The position numbers and the translations under genes were made by a program. Below, in pieces: positions 1-9,166 of a stretch of 19,947 nucleotides of DNA; position 1 is the first letter of the stretch; the number at the start of each line of letters is the position of its first letter. The stretch is from the NCBI GenBank assembly GCA_017550445.1, contig JAFZOV010000163.1, positions 1 to 19,947 of the forward strand, read 5' to 3'. The DNA comes from Fibrobacter sp. GTDB taxonomy: Bacteria; Fibrobacterota; Fibrobacteria; Fibrobacterales; Fibrobacteraceae. The notes beneath the pieces are model-generated. The model saw only the letters and a program-made list of their open reading frames with translations, had not been told where the DNA came from and ran no database searches.

Positions 1-3000
1 AGAATATCGATGTGGAAATTCCGCTGGACGGTGCACTCACTGTAGTGACGGGCGTTTCGGGCTCTGGCAAGAGTACGCTGATTAACCAGATTCTGCGTCG
101 CGAATTGGCTCGCGTTTTCTACAACTCTGAAGAACCGGTCGGCAAGTTTGATCACTTAGAAGGTCTTGAAAACATCGACAAGGTGATTGAAATTGACCAA
201 ACGCCGATTGGCCGCACGCCGCGAAGCAATCCTGCAACTTACACGAAGATTTGGGACGATGTACGCGACCTCTTTGCAAATATGGAAGAAAGCAAGGTTC
301 GTGGTTACAGCAAGAGCCGATTCAGCTTCAATGTGAAGGGTGGCCGCTGCGACGCTTGCGAAGGCGCGGGCGTAAAAGTCGTGGATATGCACATTCTGCC
401 GAGCGTGCAGGTGACTTGTGATGTGTGCGGCGGCAAGCGCTTTAACGACGCGACCCGCGAAGTGTATTTCAAGGGCAAGAATGTCTCTGAAATTCTTGAC
501 ATGAGCATTGCCGATGCGGCGGAATTCTTCAAGGATATCCCGAAGATTGCTCAACCGCTGAACTTGCTTGTAGAAGTGGGCCTCGGTTATTTGACGCTGG
601 GACAACCTTCGACAACGCTCAGCGGGGGAGAGGCGCAACGTATCAAGATTGCGTCGGAACTGCGTCGCCCGGGTACGGGCAAGACGCTTTACTTGCTTGA
701 TGAACCGACGACGGGGCTGCATTTTGAAGATATCCGCAAACTCATGGATTGCCTGAATCGCTTGCGCAGTCTTGGCAACAGCATCGTGATTATCGAACAT
801 AATCTGGATGTCATCAAGTGCGCTGACTGGATTATTGACCTGGGCCCGGATGCAGGTATTCATGGCGGTAAGGTGATTGCCACGGGAACGCCGGAGCAGA
901 TTGCCAAGTGCAAAAAGTCCGAGACGGGCCGTTATTTGGCGCCGGTGCTTGCGAAAAAGCATGGCGAAAATAGCCACTTTGACCGCACGCTCAAGGGTGG
1001 CGAAGATTTGTCGCTCGATATCGAGGTGCATGGCGCTCGCAAGCATAACCTCAAAAATATTGATGTCACGATTCCGCGCCACAAGTTGACTGTGGTTACG
1101 GGTGTTTCGGGCTCCGGAAAATCGAGCCTTGCTTTCCATACGCTGTTCAGTGAAGGCCAGCGCCGATTTGTAGAAACTTTAAGCACCTATGCCCGCCGAT
1201 TCCTCGGCCGCCCTGACCATGGAAGCATCGATTCTATTTCGGGCCTTGCGCCGGCAATCGCCATCGACCAGAAGAGTGCAAGCAAGAGCCCGCGCTCTAT
1301 GGTGGCGACCCTCACCGAAATTTACGATTACTTCCGCATTTTCTGGGCGAGGGTCGGCACCCCGCATTGCTTAAAATGCGGGAAGCCTGTAGCTTCGTAT
1401 AGCGCGGGCGACCTGATGCAGCATGCCTTTGATCGCGACTTGAATAAGAATATCACGGTGCTTGCTCCGTTCGAAATCAAGGATGTGCTGAAACTTTCGA
1501 AGATTCTTACTGAAAAAGGCTACCGCAAAGTTTACCTCGGCAACAAGCTCGTGGAACTTCCACTGCCGAAAATTCCGACCCGCGAAAAGCAATTGTTCGC
1601 CGTTGTGGATACGGTGACGGTCAAAGAAGAAACCCGCGCTCGCTTGGTAGAAGCCTTTGAACGCGGCTATCGCGATGGCAACGGAATTCTGTATATTGAA
1701 CGCGAAGTCGGCGCAGATGGAAAAATAGAACGTATCGCTTGCTCCGAAAAGCCGGGCTGCCCCGATTGCGGCTGGTACATGGATTCGGCACTGAATCCGA
1801 AGCACTTTAGTTTCAACACGCACTGGGGTGCCTGCGAAACTTGCCTTGGTCTCGGTCATTTTAAAGATGGCGAAGTTTGCCCCGACTGTCACGGCGAACG
1901 CTTGAAGCCGGAATATCTCGCGGTTAAAATCGGCGACAAGAATATCATGGACGTGAACCACATGAGCATTTCGGAAGCTCTGGAATGGTTCAGCAACGAA
2001 AACTTCAAACGAGACAACTTCAAGGACGACAAAAATCCTGATGGCAAGATGACTGTGGCGGAACCTCTGCTCCGTGAAATCGTGGGACGCTTGAACTTCC
2101 TCAAGAGTGTGGGCCTGGGCTACATCGGCCTCGATCGCGCGGGTGACACGCTTAGCGGTGGCGAATCGCAACGCATTCGCCTGGCAAGCCAAATCGGCAG
2201 CGGCCTCGAAGGTGTGCTCTACGTTCTTGATGAACCGACGGTGGGCTTGCACGAAAGCGATACCGCCATGCTTCTTGATACGCTTTACCGCCTGCGCGAC
2301 CTCGGCAACACCTTGGTTGTCGTGGAACATGACATGAAGATGATGCAGGCGGCGGACCACATTATAGATATGGGTCCCGCTGCGGGTGAGTTCGGCGGCG
2401 AAGTCGTTGCCGAAGGTTCTCCTGAACAGCTTTCCAAGCCTTATGCTCTGCAACAGTTCCCGCGTAGCGAAACGGTCAAGTACTTGACGCGTACCATTCC
2501 GATGGCGAACGAAATCGCGGCAAAGACCATTACCGATTCTACGGAATTTTACGAATTTGAGAAGTTGAATCATAATAATCTTAAGAATTTGTCTGTAAAA
2601 TTCCCGAAGGGTGCCATCAGCGTGGTTTGCGGCGTATCAGGTTCCGGCAAGAGTTCCATGGTCATGGACGAAATTTTCCCGCGCCTCAAAAAGAAATTCC
2701 AGGCACGCGGGCGCAAAAAGCAAAATGGCGAAGTTTTGCTGGTCGATCAAAGCCCGATTTCGGGTACGCCTCGCAGCACGCCCGCCAGCTTCACTGGCGT
2801 GCTCGACGATATTCGTCGCCTCTTCGCCAAGTTGCCTCAATCCAAAATCAAGGGCTTCGATTATGGCCGATTCAGCTACAACTTGGCTCGCGGCCGCTGC
2901 GAGGCCTGCGAAGGCCGCGGCGCTATCTCGGTCGAGATGCACTTCCTTTCGGACGTGTGGGAAGTCTGTGATGTCTGTGGCGGCAAACGCTACAATCAGG

Positions 3001-3452
3001 AAACTTTGACTGTTACCTTCAAGGGCAAAAACATCGCCGATGTGCTCGACATGCGTGTCGCCGAAGCTTGCGAATTCTTCAAGGACCAGCCCAAAATTTT
3101 GCCGAAACTGGAATGCCTGCGCGATGTGGGCCTTGGTTACGTAAAACTCGGCCAGTCGGTGACGACTCTCAGCGGTGGCGAATCCCAACGCCTCAAATTG
3201 GCTGCCGAATTGGCCCGCAAACCGGCCCAGGAAATGGTTTATTTGCTCGATGAACCCACCACGGGGTTGCACCTTAAGGATATCCAGATTCTCTGGAATA
3301 TGCTCCGCAAGCTTTCTGCCCGCGGCGATACCGTTATCGTTATCGAACATCACCCCGATATCATCCGGCTTTCGGACTGGAAGGTGGAATTAGGCCCTGT
3401 TGGAGGCGAAAAAGGCGGATATTTGCTCAAAATGGGGGCGAACCAAGGCTAA
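1..3452 (+). CDS. uvrA: UvrA excinuclease subunit, tandem-duplicated form (5' end outside window)
   Basis: ATPase subunit that scans DNA for damage with UvrB in nucleotide excision repair. The reading frame is open to the left edge and position 12 is already inside an ATP-binding module, so the gene starts outside the window. Three ABC modules are visible. The first is a C-terminal UvrA half: Walker [10 protein letters not shown], a zinc module CDAC...CDVC near residues 113-140, signature LSGGEAQR, and [10 protein letters not shown]. Next comes a second UvrA: an N-terminal half with Walker A near nt 1099, zinc cysteines near nt 1369 and 1759-1889, LSGGESQR near nt 2153 and LDEPTVGLH. Its C-terminal half has Walker A near nt 2629, CEAC...CDVC near nt 2900, LSGGESQR near nt 3170 and [11 protein letters not shown] normal UvrA is about 940 residues, and 1146 are already visible, so the whole protein should be near 1,800. 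Double-length UvrA is known in Chlamydia. The second N-half lacks the usual insertion domain. Confidence 0.95.
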   Translation, partial: NIDVEIPLDGALTVVTGVSGSGKSTLINQILRRELARVFYNSEEPVGKFDHLEGLENIDKVIEIDQTPIGRTPRSNPATYTKIWDDVRDLFANMEESKVRGYSKSRFSFNVKGGRCDACEGAGVKVVDMHILPSVQVTCDVCGGKRFNDATREVYFKGKNVSEILDMSIADAAEFFKDIPKIAQPLNLLVEVGLGYLTLGQPSTTLSGGEAQRIKIASELRRPGTGKTLYLLDEPTTGLHFEDIRKLMDCLNRLRSLGNSIVIIEHNLDVIKCADWIIDLGPDAGIHGGKVIATGTPEQIAKCKKSETGRYLAPVLAKKHGENSHFDRTLKGGEDLSLDIEVHGARKHNLKNIDVTIPRHKLTVVTGVSGSGKSSLAFHTLFSEGQRRFVETLSTYARRFLGRPDHGSIDSISGLAPAIAIDQKSASKSPRSMVATLTEIYDYFRIFWARVGTPHCLKCGKPVASYSAGDLMQHAFDRDLNKNITVLAPFEIKDVLKLSKILTEKGYRKVYLGNKLVELPLPKIPTREKQLFAVVDTVTVKEETRARLVEAFERGYRDGNGILYIEREVGADGKIERIACSEKPGCPDCGWYMDSALNPKHFSFNTHWGACETCLGLGHFKDGEVCPDCHGERLKPEYLAVKIGDKNIMDVNHMSISEALEWFSNENFKRDNFKDDKNPDGKMTVAEPLLREIVGRLNFLKSVGLGYIGLDRAGDTLSGGESQRIRLASQIGSGLEGVLYVLDEPTVGLHESDTAMLLDTLYRLRDLGNTLVVVEHDMKMMQAADHIIDMGPAAGEFGGEVVAEGSPEQLSKPYALQQFPRSETVKYLTRTIPMANEIAAKTITDSTEFYEFEKLNHNNLKNLSVKFPKGAISVVCGVSGSGKSSMVMDEIFPRLKKKFQARGRKKQNGEVLLVDQSPISGTPRSTPASFTGVLDDIRRLFAKLPQSKIKGFDYGRFSYNLARGRCEACEGRGAISVEMHFLSDVWEVCDVCGGKRYNQETLTVTFKGKNIADVLDMRVAEACEFFKDQPKILPKLECLRDVGLGYVKLGQSVTTLSGGESQRLKLAAELARKPAQEMVYLLDEPTTGLHLKDIQILWNMLRKLSARGDTVIVIEHHPDIIRLSDWKVELGPVGGEKGGYLLKMGANQG

Positions 3453-3474
3453 AGGTAGGCCTGTAATGTGAGAA

Positions 3475-3500
3475 AAAAGAAATATTTTTATATTTCTTTT
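3475..3500 (+). promoter_or_regulatory. AT-only inverted repeat overlapping a likely -10 box
   Basis: An 11-bp perfect dyad (AAAAGAAATAT, loop TTTT, ATATTTCTTTT) lies between uvrA and the next gene. Inside its right arm is TATATT (3489-3494), which would start transcription near 3501 and give a leader of about 22 bases that carries AGGAG (3513-3517) before the ATG at 3523. The dyad could be a weak terminator for uvrA, an operator, or both. The stem is almost pure A/T, so it is a poor intrinsic terminator. I see no convincing -35 box. Confidence 0.4.
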
Positions 3501-3522
3501 GGATATGAAAACAGGAGAAAAT

Positions 3523-5925
3523 ATGTCCTTTACTCGTTTGCTTCCGCTTTTGTTGCTGGTGCCGATCATGACCTGGGCGGCCGATAGTGACAAGAATTTC
3601 AGGGTTGCCCCGACTATGTTCAAGGAAGGTGTCCTGATGGAGCCTGTCGCCAATATGGCGATTGTCAAAAAGGAAACCATGATCTTGTCGGAATCTCCGA
3701 TGGTTCCCCTCCGCCCGAACATCATGTTCATGCGTCATAAAAAGGGCCCCAAGGAATATCTTTGGTTCTCGGGCCCCATTCATGTCCAGAATTTCGAAAA
3801 GCTTCATGCCTTCAGCTTGGCCGATAACTATCTGAGACCGGCCGAAGTCATGCTTATGCGCTTCTATGGTTCCCAGACTTCTAGGGCCTTCCAGGACGAA
3901 GCCGATATCTATTTTGACAAGGAATACCTCTATTCTCCTCGTGTTCCTAAGCTCTATTTCAAGAAAAATGGCCAGTGGCAGATGATCCAGGAAACGGAGC
4001 GTCCGGGCGTCATTTCCCTTAAGTCCGATGTTAAGGGCCTCGAAACAGTTTCGCTGACGGTGCCCATGAAAAACGTGCCATCCTTGATGTACCCCATGAA
4101 TGCGGGTATGTATGCCTTCTCGTTCTCCGCTCCGAACCACTTGCCCTATGTGGATGCCGTTTCTGTTCCTGGTGGATCCATGGTGGAACTTAAACCGCAG
4201 TTGCCGGTTGTAGATACGGCTTCTAAGGTCAAGGCGACCACTTCCGTTACCTTGGAAGCGGTGGCTGCTGCCAAGACTCTTGAAGAAACGGAAGCCCTGT
4301 TTGACATTTTGGCCAAGGATGTGCAGACCAAGATTGAAAAGGTTGATACCAATGAGTTCGACAAGATTTATCCGAAACTTCGCAAGCCCCTGGCTCTCGG
4401 GGTGTCGGGTGACGACAGCGTCTATATCAGGTACCATAATCGCTACGAAGGCAAGCGCGAAGAAGCCAAGCTGAACTGGCGTATGAACAGAATGGGCTCT
4501 GCCAGTGCCGTGAACGTGGCCATTCGCCGCAAAATCGATAGCCTGCAGGCCATTCCCCATCGTGTATCCCTTGTGCCCACTTCCGTTGAACCGATTTATG
4601 ACGAAAACCGCTGCGAAGAGGTAATCGATACCGTTGCAATGCAGGAGCAGGCTAAGTTAGATTCCGCTGCAAATGCGGCGCCGAAGGATTCCGTAGCCAG
4701 TGCTGTGAAGGATTCCGTGGCCAAGGATTCGGCTGCTGCAAGCGCTGCCCCTGCTGATACGGCTCAGGCAGAACCGCCAGCTCCCAAGACAAAGATTGTC
4801 TGCAAGATGGGTGCCATCCGCATTTTGTATGGCAAGCAGGGTGACCGCTATGATGTTTCTTGGGTCGGTAATGCCGAAGGTTATACGGCCGATTCCCTTT
4901 ATGCCCTGCTTACTTCTGGTGCATCGTCCCGTGCGTTCATGTCTATCGAAAGGAACAAGCCGGTGTGGATTTACCATGAAGGTGTCTTGACGGGCCGTCA
5001 CCATTACCGCTACGAAAAGATGGAACTGGTGGTGAACAAGACCCAGCTCAAGACTCATGGCGCCTTTGAACTCCCGCAGTATATTTATGACGACCCCGAA
5101 GTCCAGGAATGGCTGAACCGTCCGGTCGAAGAATCTACCCATAAGGTCCAGGAGCCTAAGGCCAAGGTGCTCAAGGTGAACGAAGATCCGATAAAGCTTG
5201 ATCTTGCCATGAAGGTTCCCCGCGTCATTCGCGACCGCGAACGTGGCACCGTCGCCCTGATCGATTCGGGATCCTTCCGCTACAAGGGCAAGGTGGTCTC
5301 CCTGTCTCCCTACGCTATTCACACCACCGAAGTGACTCAGCAACTCTTCAAGGATGTCATGGCCAAGGTGGATTCTTCGAAGCGTATCAAGGATCGCTCC
5401 ACGTTTACGGGTCCCCGTCATCCGGTGCACAATATCAACTGGGAAAATGCCCGTGAGTTCTGTAAGGCTATTGGCGGCGACCTGCCCACCGAAGCCCAGT
5501 GGGAATTTGCTGCCCGCGCCGACAACAACGAAGGAGCACTCTGGAACCTTGACGAAGATCCGAATCCGGGCTTGTATGCCATTTACAAGGCCAACTCCTA
5601 TAGCCGTGGCAAGAAGAGCCCCGAATATGGCCCGCAGCCGGTGAGCACGAAGAAGTCCAATGCTTGGGGCATCTTCGACATGTCTGGTAACGTTGCCGAA
5701 TGGACCAAGGACAAGTACTTTATGTTCTCTGTCTGGGTTGAAAGCTCCAACCCGACGGGTGCCTTGATGGGCTCTGCCAGAATTTATAAGGGCGGTTCCT
5801 GGAGAGACAAGGAATCTCTCTTGAACTTGACGGAAAGTGACGACGAAGATCCGCGCTACTGGTCGGATTGGATCGGCTTCCGTTGCGCTTTCCCGAGAAA
5901 CCTCTTTGAAGGTCAACAGAAATAA
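3523..5925 (+). CDS. Exported protein with C-terminal SUMF1 (FGE-fold) domain
   Basis: An 800-residue protein with a signal peptide (hydrophobic LLPLLLLVPIMTW, then a WAA-D cut region). There is no lipobox, so it is probably periplasmic. Residues about 373-425 are a low-complexity linker of Ala, Lys-Asp-Ser and Pro with repeated KDSVA. From about residue 575 to the end there is a formylglycine-generating-enzyme-like fold: FRYKG start, EVTQQLF, LPTEAQWEFAAR, WGIFDMSGNVAEWT, YKGGSW and a final IGFRCAFP. The cysteine pair that catalyses formylglycine formation is absent from the KGGSW-to-GFRC stretch, so it is probably a binding or structural module, as in GldK-type or lectin-like members. The middle region has no family I recognise. 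The start is set at 3523 because AGGAG sits 5 bases upstream; the TTG at 3499 and ATG at 3505 lie before that ribosome site. It is coupled to the next gene by a one-base overlap. Confidence 0.85.
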   Translation: MSFTRLLPLLLLVPIMTWAADSDKNFRVAPTMFKEGVLMEPVANMAIVKKETMILSESPMVPLRPNIMFMRHKKGPKEYLWFSGPIHVQNFEKLHAFSLADNYLRPAEVMLMRFYGSQTSRAFQDEADIYFDKEYLYSPRVPKLYFKKNGQWQMIQETERPGVISLKSDVKGLETVSLTVPMKNVPSLMYPMNAGMYAFSFSAPNHLPYVDAVSVPGGSMVELKPQLPVVDTASKVKATTSVTLEAVAAAKTLEETEALFDILAKDVQTKIEKVDTNEFDKIYPKLRKPLALGVSGDDSVYIRYHNRYEGKREEAKLNWRMNRMGSASAVNVAIRRKIDSLQAIPHRVSLVPTSVEPIYDENRCEEVIDTVAMQEQAKLDSAANAAPKDSVASAVKDSVAKDSAAASAAPADTAQAEPPAPKTKIVCKMGAIRILYGKQGDRYDVSWVGNAEGYTADSLYALLTSGASSRAFMSIERNKPVWIYHEGVLTGRHHYRYEKMELVVNKTQLKTHGAFELPQYIYDDPEVQEWLNRPVEESTHKVQEPKAKVLKVNEDPIKLDLAMKVPRVIRDRERGTVALIDSGSFRYKGKVVSLSPYAIHTTEVTQQLFKDVMAKVDSSKRIKDRSTFTGPRHPVHNINWENAREFCKAIGGDLPTEAQWEFAARADNNEGALWNLDEDPNPGLYAIYKANSYSRGKKSPEYGPQPVSTKKSNAWGIFDMSGNVAEWTKDKYFMFSVWVESSNPTGALMGSARIYKGGSWRDKESLLNLTESDDEDPRYWSDWIGFRCAFPRNLFEGQQK

Positions 5926-6506
5926 TGAATGATCGTCCGATGCGCCTTTTTAAAAGGCTAACCGCTATACCTTATTTGCTGGTTATTGTTGCTTTACTCC
6001 TGCCTTTGGCTAATGTTTCTTGTGCCGAAAAAGATGTGGTGGCTGAGCCCAACCTCTATGAGCTCGCCATGGGTCTTGATCTGGAACAGGAACTGAAGGA
6101 ACCCGCCTTGGGCATTTTGAAAAAGATGGAAACCGGGAACCCCACCGCCATGGAAAAGTTCCGGCAGACTATGCCTCACTTCCCCAAGATGGAACCTTTG
6201 CCGTTCCTCTATGCCATTTTGGTTGGTGCGATACTTGCGGGCTTGTTTGCTTGGATCACTCCGCTGGGCTCCATAACTATGGGCATGCTGACTATGGTGT
6301 CCATGTGGTTCTTCCTTTCGAGGCTTGCGCAAATCAATTCTGCAATGGGGGTGCCCCTGTTGCAAGTTGAACCCGGCCCCGGAATTCATGCGGCTTCGTT
6401 CATGATTCTGATTGGAACCGCGATGAACCTTGCGAGCATCATCCGCCCGATCATCGATGAAATCAAGGCGAAACGCGCCGCGAAGAAAGCGGCAAGTAAT
6501 AGCTAG
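5925..6506 (+). CDS. Hypothetical four-helix inner-membrane protein
   Basis: 193 residues, family not recognised. The ATG shares its A with the TAA stop of the SUMF1-domain gene (TAATG), so translation is probably coupled and the two proteins may act together. Hydrophobic segments lie at about residues 13-32, 93-115, 116-134 and 154-173. Between the first two is a polar loop of about 60 residues that begins LANVSC (Cys33). The tail is basic (KAKRAAKKAA), which suggests a cytoplasmic C terminus. The pattern of a first helix ending in Leu-Pro, then Val-Ser-Cys and a short extracytoplasmic loop, resembles small uncharacterised membrane proteins in other phyla, but I cannot name a family. A second possible start is the ATG at 5940. 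The gene ends a few bases before a heptad-repeat element. Confidence 0.75.
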   Translation: MNDRPMRLFKRLTAIPYLLVIVALLLPLANVSCAEKDVVAEPNLYELAMGLDLEQELKEPALGILKKMETGNPTAMEKFRQTMPHFPKMEPLPFLYAILVGAILAGLFAWITPLGSITMGMLTMVSMWFFLSRLAQINSAMGVPLLQVEPGPGIHAASFMILIGTAMNLASIIRPIIDEIKAKRAAKKAASNS

Positions 6507-6510
6507 GATA

Positions 6511-6602
6511 AATGTGGAGTGTGTAATGACTAATGATTGATTACTCATTCCACATTACACATCTCACATTTCACATTGCGCCGTAGGCGCCATTACACAT
6601 TA
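6511..6602. repeat. Heptad-repeat palindromic element, copy 1
   Basis: The gap between two convergent genes is made almost entirely of degenerate 7-base units. The right side reads TTACTCA, TTCCACA, TTACACA, TCTCACA, TTTCACA, then a GC hairpin (GGCGCC-type, TGCGCCGTAGGCGCCA, about 6577-6592), then TTACACA. The left side read on the other strand gives TCAATCA, TTAGTCA, TTACACA, CTCCACA. The arms can pair around about 6535-6541; the GC hairpin sits inside the right arm, not at the centre. The last unit contains the TAA stop of ychF (6593-6595 on the minus strand). It may fold in RNA from either strand, but no T-run follows the hairpin as in a standard terminator. Confidence 0.7.
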
Positions 6603-7690
6603 AATAAGAAGTACATGATGTCGCCATCCTGTACCACGTAGTCCTTGCCTTCGGTGCGGACAAGGCCTGCTTCCTTGGCGGCGTTCCAGCTGCCATGCTT
6701 GAGGAAGTCTTCGTAGCTGAGTGTTTCGGCGCGGATGAAGCCGCGTTCGAAATCGGTGTGAATCACACCGGCGCACTGCGGAGCCTTGTAGCCGGCGTGG
6801 AACGTCCAGGCGCGGCATTCTTTTTCGCCGGCGGTGAAGAAGGTGCGGAGGCCGAGGATTTCGTAACCCTTGCGGACAACGGAGTCAAGTCCCGATTCCT
6901 TCATGCCGAGTTCCTTCAGGAATTCGGCCTTGTCGGCGGGTTCCATGGCGGAGAGTTCTTCTTCGATCTTGCCGCTGATCATGATGACTTCGTGGCCGTT
7001 CTGGGCGGCGTATTCCTTGAGCTTGTCTACGTAGGCGTTACCGGTGAGAATGTCGTCTTCCTTGACGTTTGCGCAGTAGAAGAGCGGCTTTGCGGTAAGG
7101 AGGGCGAGATCCTTGACGATAGCTTCCATTTCTTCGCTGTCGTGCATCACGGTGCGGGCAGCCTTGCCTTCCTGGAAGGTGTCGCGGAGCTTTTCGCAAG
7201 CGGCGAGGCGTGCCTTGGCTTCGGCGCCACCCATGCGGGCTGCCTTGGCTTCGGTGGCGAGGCGCTTTTCGACAGAGTCGAGGTCCTTCAGAATGAGTTC
7301 GGTTTCGATGATATCCACGTCGCGGACCGGGTCAACGGAACCATGCACATGCACGATGTTTTCGTCGTCGAAGCAGCGGATGACTTCCATGATGGCTTCG
7401 CATTCGCGGATGTGGGTCAGGAACTGGTTGCCGAGGCCTTCGCCCTGGGCAGCACCCTTTACAAGACCTGCAATGTCCACAAATTCTGTAACAGCAGGGA
7501 CGACGGATTTCGGGTTGTAGACCTTGACCAGTTCGTCGAGGCGGCTGTCCGGCACGCTCACCATGCCCACGTTCGGTTCAATGGTGCAGAACGGATAGTT
7601 GGCGGCTTCTGCGCCGGCGTTCGTGATTGCGTTAAAGATGGTGGACTTGCCTACGTTCGGGAGGCCTACGATGCCGCATTTAAAACCCAT
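6593..7690 (-). CDS. ychF: Redox/ribosome-associated ATPase YchF (OLA1 family)
   Basis: 365 residues, the usual length. A translation-factor-class P-loop ATPase that binds ribosomes and is linked to stress responses. Visible motifs are the P-loop GLPNVGKS (residues 9-16), the switch II region DIAGLVKGAAQGEGLGNQFL, and a fourth motif NVKE in place of the NKxD of GTPases, which is the hallmark of ATP rather than GTP preference in this family. The last 85 or so residues form the TGS domain, ending DIMYFLFNV as in other YchF proteins. The ATG at 7690 has GGAG six bases upstream. Its stop codon lies inside a heptad repeat. It is a single-gene unit, convergent with the upstream membrane-protein gene and divergent from the MATE transporter gene. 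Confidence 0.97.
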   Translation of the reverse strand: MGFKCGIVGLPNVGKSTIFNAITNAGAEAANYPFCTIEPNVGMVSVPDSRLDELVKVYNPKSVVPAVTEFVDIAGLVKGAAQGEGLGNQFLTHIRECEAIMEVIRCFDDENIVHVHGSVDPVRDVDIIETELILKDLDSVEKRLATEAKAARMGGAEAKARLAACEKLRDTFQEGKAARTVMHDSEEMEAIVKDLALLTAKPLFYCANVKEDDILTGNAYVDKLKEYAAQNGHEVIMISGKIEEELSAMEPADKAEFLKELGMKESGLDSVVRKGYEILGLRTFFTAGEKECRAWTFHAGYKAPQCAGVIHTDFERGFIRAETLSYEDFLKHGSWNAAKEAGLVRTEGKDYVVQDGDIMYFLFNV

Positions 7691-7707
7691 GATAATCTCC
7701 GTTTTAT

Positions 7708-7757
7708 GCTCGCCCGGTTAGGCGAGCTACTTTATTTTTGCGATGTAAAGGTAGAAA
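7708..7757 (-). promoter_or_regulatory. Likely ychF promoter with a dyad at the transcription start
   Basis: On the minus strand, TTTCTA (7757-7752), a 17-base spacer and TAAAGT (7734-7729) make a plausible sigma-70-type promoter. Immediately downstream is a perfect 7-bp inverted repeat, GCTCGCC and GGCGAGC with a six-base loop (7708-7727). The predicted start, near 7722, falls within this repeat. It could be an operator or, if transcription begins slightly earlier, a 5'-end hairpin on the mRNA. Predicted by eye only. Confidence 0.4.
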
Positions 7758-7816
7758 AATGCCCTTGTAGGCGGTCCCATGAAAATCTAAATTTACGCCC
7801 GTTTTTAAGGTATGGT

Positions 7817-9166
7817 ATGGCAGGGCAATCGTCAAAGACGAATATAGATATGCTGAATGGACCCCTCGGAAGGAAAATCCTGAGGTTTGCCATTCCTATT
7901 GCCCTGAGTAGTATTTTCCAGCAGATGTTTAATCTGGCGGATGTCGCCGTAGTGGGACAGTTCGCGGGCGACAAGGCTTTGGCGGCGGTGGGCGCGAATA
8001 CCTTCGTCATCAATATGCTTATCAACCTGTTCGTGGGCATTTCTGTTGGCGCAAATGTGGTGGTCGCCAATTCTATCGGCGAGCGCAATTACCGTTCCGT
8101 GACCCGCAGCGTGCACACGTCGGTGATGGTGGCGTTCTTTAGTGGAATCTTCCTCTCGTTTGTTGGAATCTTTTTTGCAAGGCCGATTCTTGAGCTGATT
8201 TCGACGCCTTCGGACGTATTGGACATGGCCGTGCTTTACCTGCAAATCTACTTTGTCGGGATGCCCTTTGTAATGATTTACAACTTTGTCTCTGCTGTTC
8301 TGCGCAGCAAGGGCGATACGAAGCGGCCCCTTTATGTGCTCATGGTGGCGGGCGCGGTGAATGTGGTTTTGAACCTGATTCTGGTGGCGGGCTTTGGCAT
8401 GGGCGTGTCGGGCGTGGCTATCGCTACGGTTATCGCCAACACCATCAGCGGCGTTACTTTGTTCTACTTGTTGTTGCATGAGGTCGGCCCCTTCAAGTTG
8501 CAATTCTGGAAGTTGCGCGTGACGCCGTTCTTCTTGAGCCGCATTCTGCGCGTGGGGATTCCGACGGGGATTCGTGGTGTCGTGTTTTCGTTTAGCAATG
8601 TGTGTCTGCAGTCGGCTATCAATAGCCTCGGTTCTGCGACGGTGGCGGCCTCTGCGATTGCCCTCAATTACGAATTCGTGGTGTACTATTGGCTGAACTC
8701 GTTCTCGCAGGCTTGCGTAACCTTCGTAGGGCAAAATTTCGGGGCTAAGAATATGGATCGCTGTCGTCGCACGGTCCGCTGGACGCTTCTGCTCGGGTGT
8801 TCGACTACGATTGTACTGAGTGCGCTTTGCTGCATTTTTGCAAGGCCCATGCTTTCGGTGTTTACCTCTAACACCGAAATCATTGAAATCGGTTCTATCC
8901 GCATGCAGGTGGTGGTAGGACTTTTGGCGATAAACGTCTTCCTGGATGTGTTCGCGGGGGCTCTTTCGGGAATGGGCAAGTCTCTGGCTCCGGCGCTTAC
9001 CTGCATGGTAGGGGTATGCGGAATTCGTATTCTCTGGGTGATTTTCGTGTTCCCCAAGTACAAATCCTTCGCCTCGCTGATGGTTGTGTACCCTGTAAGC
9101 TGGATTCTTACGATTTCTGTGATTATGGGAATCTATTTCTACCACGTGAGACGCACCAAGTTTTAG
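7817..9166 (+). CDS. MATE-family multidrug/cation antiporter
   Basis: About 449 residues with roughly twelve hydrophobic segments. The N-terminal pattern is typical of the family: MLNGPLGRKILRFAIP, then SIFQQMFNLADVAVVGQFAG. MATE proteins sit in the inner membrane and export drugs, toxic organic cations or metabolites against a Na+ or H+ gradient; the substrate cannot be told from sequence. I chose the ATG at 7817 (MAGQSSKTNID). The ATG at 7850 just before LNGPLG is a real alternative, and neither has a good Shine-Dalgarno site. The frame stays open far upstream, but that part is antisense to ychF and not a real extension. The stop is 13 bases before the next start. Confidence 0.9.
   Translation: MAGQSSKTNIDMLNGPLGRKILRFAIPIALSSIFQQMFNLADVAVVGQFAGDKALAAVGANTFVINMLINLFVGISVGANVVVANSIGERNYRSVTRSVHTSVMVAFFSGIFLSFVGIFFARPILELISTPSDVLDMAVLYLQIYFVGMPFVMIYNFVSAVLRSKGDTKRPLYVLMVAGAVNVVLNLILVAGFGMGVSGVAIATVIANTISGVTLFYLLLHEVGPFKLQFWKLRVTPFFLSRILRVGIPTGIRGVVFSFSNVCLQSAINSLGSATVAASAIALNYEFVVYYWLNSFSQACVTFVGQNFGAKNMDRCRRTVRWTLLLGCSTTIVLSALCCIFARPMLSVFTSNTEIIEIGSIRMQVVVGLLAINVFLDVFAGALSGMGKSLAPALTCMVGVCGIRILWVIFVFPKYKSFASLMVVYPVSWILTISVIMGIYFYHVRRTKF

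Noticed and set aside
1371..2573. A 400-codon minus-strand frame inside uvrA.
   Set aside because: It is the antisense shadow of the conserved uvrA coding sequence, caused by codon bias.
3499..3522. TTG (3499) or ATG (3505) as start of the SUMF1-domain gene.
   Set aside because: The only good ribosome site, AGGAG at 3513-3517, lies downstream of both and is correctly placed for the ATG at 3523, which also gives a standard signal peptide.
6511..6602. A CRISPR array, because of short regular repeats.
   Set aside because: The units are 7 bp, degenerate and without spacers, and no cas genes are near.
6695..7816. A long plus-strand open frame continuous with the MATE gene.
   Set aside because: It lies antisense to ychF, whose product is clearly conserved; the encoded Phe/Ala/Gly-rich sequence fits no family, and the MATE homology begins only near 7850.
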